Assembly: GCA_947168585.1 (NCBI GenBank)
Contig: CAMVMK010000008.1
Span: 1-61,739 of the forward strand
Length of the DNA stretch: 61,739 nt
Source of the DNA: an uncultured Fretibacterium sp.
GTDB lineage: Bacteria > Synergistota > Synergistia > Synergistales > Aminobacteriaceae
Reading direction: 5' to 3'
Part shown: positions 57,735 to 61,739 of the stretch, piece after piece
Numbering within the stretch: position 1 is the first letter of the stretch
Layout of the letters: each line of letters opens with the position of its first letter
The notes under the pieces: generated by a model
Seen by the model: the letters and a program-made list of their open reading frames with translations, nothing else
Database searches by the model: none
Told to the model about the DNA's origin: nothing
Translations under genes and position numbers: made by a program

Positions 57735-60587
57735 ATGAGAATTGCTAACAATCTTCCTGCCTTGTCGGCTTTCAATGCTCTGGGCAGGACTAACAACTCG
57801 CTTCAAAATGTAATTAAACAGCTTTCAACGGGTCTGCGTATTAATTCAGCTTCGGACGATGCTGCAGGTTTCGCAATAAGTGAGAAAATGCGTTCTCAGA
57901 TTTCGGGCTTAGATACAGCTTTGCGGAATTCTCAGGACGGAATTTCCTTTTTGCAGACGGCTGACGGCGCACTCGAACAGACTAACTCAATGCTTCAAAG
58001 AATGAGAGAACTTGCTGTTCAGGCTTCAAATGATTCTTTGACTTCAAACGACCGGCAATATTTACAGCTTGAAATCGATGAACTTAAAAATCAAATTGAT
58101 AAAATTTCCGATACGACTCAATTTAATAAGAAAAGACTTTTAGACGGCTCTTCCGGTGCAATATGGTCAAGCAGCGATAAAAATCTTAAAGCTGTAATTA
58201 ACGGCGGATTAACTTATATTGACGGCTTCGGGCAAAAAGTCAGCACTGAAGGAAATTATCGAATTGAAGTCGAAGCCAGCGGAGGACAGGCGCAAGTTCA
58301 GAAGAGCAATATCATGACTGTTGCGGAATTTGTCAGCAAAACGACAACGATTGAAACTCCTATAACTGAAATTCAAACCGTAACAAAAGAACGCGAGTAT
58401 GTAATCGATTTAAGCACTATGTTGGACAACAGCGAAACTCCGGCAAGTTCGGGAGACGGCTGGGAATTTACGACTGACGCAAACGGTAATAATTTTTTGC
58501 ATATTTATGGCAACGGAACATTTAATTTAACAGGAACTGCTCCGGCTGGAATATATATTGATGTTGACAGCAACGCCAAAATTTTTTTGAATGATGTTGT
58601 AATAGATAACAGTGCTACTGGCGAATTTGATTATGATAATGCTTATGTCGGTACTTATGGACTTCCTGCAATGTCTATCAATAATGGAGCAAGTGTCAAT
58701 GTTTATTTATCAGGGAATAACACGCTAAACGGCGGAGCAGGATTTGGCGGTCTTGAAGTGTGTACTTTAGCAGAATTAACAATCACCAGCCAAGCAGGAG
58801 ACTTTTCAACGGGCGGAACACTGAACGCTGCAGGGGGTGCAGGAGGTGCCGGAATAGGCAGCTCATCATTCCATTCTTATTATGCTGAAACAATTACAAT
58901 AAACGGAGGGACAATAATAGCTGAAGGCGGTGCAGCAACGGCTGGCATTGGGGGAGCTGTAGAGGGAGTTATTAATATAAACGGAGGAAATATCACGGCC
59001 ATTGGCGGAAGTTATTCGGACGAAGTTTTAACCCACGCTGAAGCTTCAACGATTCCAGAAGGACATTTATCGTTTTCAAAAGATGCAGGCGCAGGCATTG
59101 GAGGCAGTAACACAAACGGTGTCATTAATATTAATATTACAGGAGGAACTATAAACGCGACAGGCGGAACATGTTCGGGAACTTACAAAGAATACGGTGT
59201 AATTACAAAAGTGGGAGCAGCAGGTATAGGCGGCGATGCCGAAGGAAGTTCCGGGGTAATCAATATTAATTCGGGCGTTTCAATAACGGCCACGCAGGGC
59301 GAAACGGATTTTTCACATATGCCGCCGGGATATTTAGACGCAAATCAATATCTTCTTGACATGCAGGAAGCTGAGCCTATCGGTTGCGGCTGGGGCGGCG
59401 ATCCTGATTCAGGCAGTGTCAATCCCGATGCGAATCTTCCCGTTCCGTCAGCGAGTACAATTCCTGACAAGCCCATGATAACTTACACCGAAGAAGTCGA
59501 AGTCATAACGGGTTACGATATAGAAGAAACTACCGAAGAAGTTACAAATTATAAAACGCTCAAAGAAATTTCAAATTTTTATAATCCGAGCGGAAAATTT
59601 TTAATCTCACAGCCTCAAACTTTAACGATAACTCAGGGCAACGGGCAAACTGCGAGCGTAACTCTCTATGAACATGACACTATGCAGGACGTAGCGAAAA
59701 AAATTAATGACGCAATCGCCGACGATTTAGGCCAAGCGCGTTACACGGATAATAAAAATAAATTCTGCACGATTTCTGACGGCACGGAAAATTCTTCTGA
59801 AAGCGTATATGAAAAAAATCCGATTTATGACGATGACGGAAATTTAACCGGCTATGAAATTAACTCAACGATGTTAATCCGTTCTGCAATTCCGGGAATG
59901 GAAGGCGAAATTTATTTTTCCGGCGATGAAGATTTATTGAACGCTCTCGGCCTCAATACGATTCAAGAATCTCAAGAAACCCGCTACACGGCTTCAGTCT
60001 ATGACGCTCACACTGGTGTGCCTGTCGTTACGAACGTAAAAGCAACTTCGCCGTGTTTCAAAAATTTAATCGCTCCTAATGTCGATGTTGAAATTGATCC
60101 TATGGCCGGATTAAAATCATCTTGGGACGAAACAATGAAAAGATTTATAATTTCTCACGATGAAAATTACTCGGCTGTAATTCATTTGAAAGACTCAAGC
60201 ACGGTTTTTCAAATCGGCGCAAACGAAGGCGAAGATTTTTTAGTTAATCTCGGCGACTCTTCAAGCGAAGCACTCGGAATTTCAAAAGTAAACGTCTTGA
60301 CACGCGAAACTGCTTCACGTTCAATCGGACTTATAGACAGCGCGATTAATAAAATTTCTTCACAGCGCGCCAAAATCGGTGCTTATGAAAATGCCCTTGA
60401 ACATACGATGCAAAATTTAACGGTAACGAGCCTAAATCTCACAGCCGCCGAGAGCCGAATCAGGGACGCCGATATGTCTAAAGAAATGATGGAACTCGTA
60501 AAACTTCAAATTTTGAATCAGTCCTGCACGTCAATGCTTGCTCAGGCTAACCAACTGCCTAATTCTGTTTTAAGTCTCCTGCAATAA
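57735..60587 (+). CDS. Giant flagellin 2 with beta-helix-like insert (950 aa)
   Basis: Flagellin ends as in gene 1: MRIANNLPALSAFNALGRTN and STGLRINSASDDAAGFAISE; QRAKIGAYENALEHTMQNLT and SMLAQANQLPNSVLSLLQ. The central insert (about 190-600) has Gly/Asn-rich repeats such as INGGTIIAEGGAATAGIGGA and NINITGGTINATGGTCSG, as in carbohydrate-binding beta-helices. Then KEISNFYNPSGKFLISQPQT, shared with gene 1. GCAGGAGG precedes the ATG, 24 bases after gene 1, so both are one operon. Confidence 0.96.
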   Translation: MRIANNLPALSAFNALGRTNNSLQNVIKQLSTGLRINSASDDAAGFAISEKMRSQISGLDTALRNSQDGISFLQTADGALEQTNSMLQRMRELAVQASNDSLTSNDRQYLQLEIDELKNQIDKISDTTQFNKKRLLDGSSGAIWSSSDKNLKAVINGGLTYIDGFGQKVSTEGNYRIEVEASGGQAQVQKSNIMTVAEFVSKTTTIETPITEIQTVTKEREYVIDLSTMLDNSETPASSGDGWEFTTDANGNNFLHIYGNGTFNLTGTAPAGIYIDVDSNAKIFLNDVVIDNSATGEFDYDNAYVGTYGLPAMSINNGASVNVYLSGNNTLNGGAGFGGLEVCTLAELTITSQAGDFSTGGTLNAAGGAGGAGIGSSSFHSYYAETITINGGTIIAEGGAATAGIGGAVEGVININGGNITAIGGSYSDEVLTHAEASTIPEGHLSFSKDAGAGIGGSNTNGVININITGGTINATGGTCSGTYKEYGVITKVGAAGIGGDAEGSSGVININSGVSITATQGETDFSHMPPGYLDANQYLLDMQEAEPIGCGWGGDPDSGSVNPDANLPVPSASTIPDKPMITYTEEVEVITGYDIEETTEEVTNYKTLKEISNFYNPSGKFLISQPQTLTITQGNGQTASVTLYEHDTMQDVAKKINDAIADDLGQARYTDNKNKFCTISDGTENSSESVYEKNPIYDDDGNLTGYEINSTMLIRSAIPGMEGEIYFSGDEDLLNALGLNTIQESQETRYTASVYDAHTGVPVVTNVKATSPCFKNLIAPNVDVEIDPMAGLKSSWDETMKRFIISHDENYSAVIHLKDSSTVFQIGANEGEDFLVNLGDSSSEALGISKVNVLTRETASRSIGLIDSAINKISSQRAKIGAYENALEHTMQNLTVTSLNLTAAESRIRDADMSKEMMELVKLQILNQSCTSMLAQANQLPNSVLSLLQ

Positions 60588-60597
60588 AAATTTTTAA

Positions 60598-60626
60598 TTG
60601 ACAGCGTTTTTTCTTGACGTTATACT
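60598..60626 (+). promoter_or_regulatory. Sigma-70-type promoter of the pilin-like gene
   Basis: TTGACA (60598-60603), 17-base spacer, TATACT (60621-60626), 33 bases before the ATG. A strong housekeeping promoter, which separates pilin-like expression from the flagellin operon. Confidence 0.85.
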
Positions 60627-60658
60627 CAATTATCCCATTAAATTAAGGAGAAATTATC

Positions 60659-61444
60659 ATGACTGTAACGCGTGAAATAGAAAAACTTAAACGTAAGGCT
60701 TTCACTCTCGTTGAACTTTTAATAGTCATCGTAGTTATAGGAATTTTAGCGGCTGCGGTAATGTTCGCAAGCGATGAAATTGTAAGCTCAGCTCAAGCAG
60801 CACGAATTTTAGCGGATCTCGAAAACTGGAAAAGAGCAGCAGTAAGCTGGTATAACGATCATACTTCTATAGTTCTATATGATGGAATGATTGAAAGTGA
60901 ATATGGCACAAAAAAAGGAAATACCACAGGCAGAAAATCAGGTTTCCGTGAAGATCAAGGAGGAGCATCATCATATGGAGTCATTAGGGCTGAAGATTTG
61001 ATACCATATCTAAATATGAGTGGTCTAAAAGTTGTAAATAATCCGCCTACGCCGCCTGTCGGTAATTATAATTATAAAACTGGTGTAGTAGATGGACACG
61101 GCGGACGATACTTGACGGATTATCAGACAATTAATGAAAGCTTTAACAGTGAAGAGATTCGGAAAAAACTTTATGGCGCACACGGCATGACGTGGAATGA
61201 AAATAATTCCGATGAGTATATATGGATGATTGATTATTATCTTCCTAATATGAGTGAGAAAGTCAAAGAAAAACTTGATCGAAAATATGTTCATGTTGCT
61301 GAACCGCTTCTTTATTGGAAAATGCCAAGCAAGACATTGATATTTGATGAAACTTTTTGCAAAGAAAAAGGAGTCATAGGAATTAAAGTTTTAAGTTTCT
61401 TAGGAAAAAATAAAAATGAAAAAGTTGTTGAAAGAGAGCCATAA
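60659..61444 (+). CDS. Type IV pilin-like (pseudopilin) protein
   Basis: A 261-residue protein. Short basic leader then KAFTLVELLIVIVVIGILAA: a prepilin peptidase site before Phe, Glu5 present, and a long hydrophobic helix. The rest (GspG/PilA-type helix, then an irregular C-terminal domain rich in Asn/Tyr/Lys) is not a standard pilin. AAGGAG lies upstream. Assembly genes are not in view. It may be a pilin or secretion pseudopilin. Confidence 0.88.
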   Translation: MTVTREIEKLKRKAFTLVELLIVIVVIGILAAAVMFASDEIVSSAQAARILADLENWKRAAVSWYNDHTSIVLYDGMIESEYGTKKGNTTGRKSGFREDQGGASSYGVIRAEDLIPYLNMSGLKVVNNPPTPPVGNYNYKTGVVDGHGGRYLTDYQTINESFNSEEIRKKLYGAHGMTWNENNSDEYIWMIDYYLPNMSEKVKEKLDRKYVHVAEPLLYWKMPSKTLIFDETFCKEKGVIGIKVLSFLGKNKNEKVVEREP

Positions 61445-61462
61445 TTGAAAAAAATTAAAATC

Positions 61463-61501
61463 AGCGGTCAGATTTTCAAGTCAGGCCGCTTTTATTTTTT
61501 T
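61463..61501 (+). terminator. Terminator of the pilin-like gene
   Basis: AGCGGTC, a 14-base loop, GGCCGCT (7-bp stem with one G-U pair), then TTTTATTTTTTTA. Confidence 0.88.
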
Positions 61502-61550
61502 AGTCATCAACAGGATTTATAAACTCGAAAAAAAATTTTTTGTGAAAGTG

Positions 61551-61739
61551 TTGACAATAAAAAAATTTCGCGTATAATTCTCTCTTGTCGTTGCGGGATA
61601 GCGGCGACGGAGTTAAAAAGTTTATTGACAAGGAAATCTTTTGAAGAAGCCTTTATAAATTATAAAGGTAATAAGTAAAAAGAAAAAATACAGCGTGAAA
61701 AAATAAAGCGAAGTACTAAAAGCTAAGGAACAATCTCAA
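61551..61739 (+). promoter_or_regulatory. Strong promoter with untranslated leader, possibly of an rRNA operon
   Basis: TTGACA (61551-61556), 16-base spacer, TATAAT (61573-61578), then 160 bases with no start codon and ribosome site. The leader holds a GC-rich initial part (TGCGGGATAGCGGCGACGGA) and AT-rich remainder ending at AGGAACAATCTCAA at the window edge. Near-consensus boxes and long untranslated leader fit a stable-RNA operon, but the 16S gene itself is not visible. Confidence 0.45.

Noticed and set aside
61025-61294. 89-residue minus-strand frame in the pilin-like gene
   Set aside because: Ile/Phe-rich shadow without ribosome site.

Overview
This window comes from a low-GC chromosome of a Synergistota-like bacterium. 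The best clue is two exported proteins (34279-41101) that end in a Cys-containing motif, a hydrophobic stretch and a basic tail, the layout of the Synergist-CTERM sorting signal. Flagellins of similar style and an uncultured-gut type of gene content agree with this. The assignment is an inference from sequence alone.

Bases 1 to about 22,900 are the right part of an integrated siphovirus-like prophage. Almost all its genes lie on the minus strand and many overlap by 1-30 bases. In transcription order there is a Cro/CI-type divergent switch (21790-22870), BRO-N antirepressors, a block of very small genes with at least five Lar-type zinc-finger proteins, a recombination and replication module (RecA-like ATPase, SSB-like protein, DEAH helicase, HNH nuclease, RecU-like resolvase, primase-helicase), a late regulator, small and large terminase, portal and a MuF/SPP1-gp7 head protein. 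The MuF protein carries a toxin-like C-terminus with a coupled immunity-like gene. Past it, at the window edge, is a decayed second MuF end joined to a different C-terminus. No integrase or tail genes are in view. A tRNA-Pro gene and an IS630 remnant mark the boundary with the host chromosome.

Bases 23,436-31,518 are one plus-strand operon-like run: hisH, an NTF2-like gene, hisA, hisF, an Rpn-type nuclease, two exported ankyrin proteins, hisIE, a PHP histidinol phosphatase, then cobM/cbiF and cbiG of anaerobic cobalamin synthesis. A short decayed region (31.5-32.1 kb) follows.

Bases 32,366-46,924 are minus strand: a secreted formylglycine-enzyme-like/flavodoxin fusion, a cupin, a giant beta-helix surface protein, a second surface protein, a YyaL-type protein, a HAD phosphatase, a fourfold tandem array of BrnT/BrnA toxin-antitoxin units (two toxins broken by the same frameshift) and a small membrane protein.

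Bases 47,016-61,739 are plus strand: cbiL, a gate-domain membrane protein, a diguanylate cyclase, an S9 peptidase, speD, metF, a MetH reactivation-domain protein, two unusually large flagellins (about 1,199 and 950 residues) and a type IV pilin-like protein. A G9 tract lies in a leader ORF before the first flagellin. The window ends in a strong promoter with a long untranslated leader that may precede an rRNA operon.

Running through the host part and the prophage edge is a dispersed 7-base repeat family (GTTAGGA/GTGAGGG type), found between genes, in terminators and read in frame inside several proteins.
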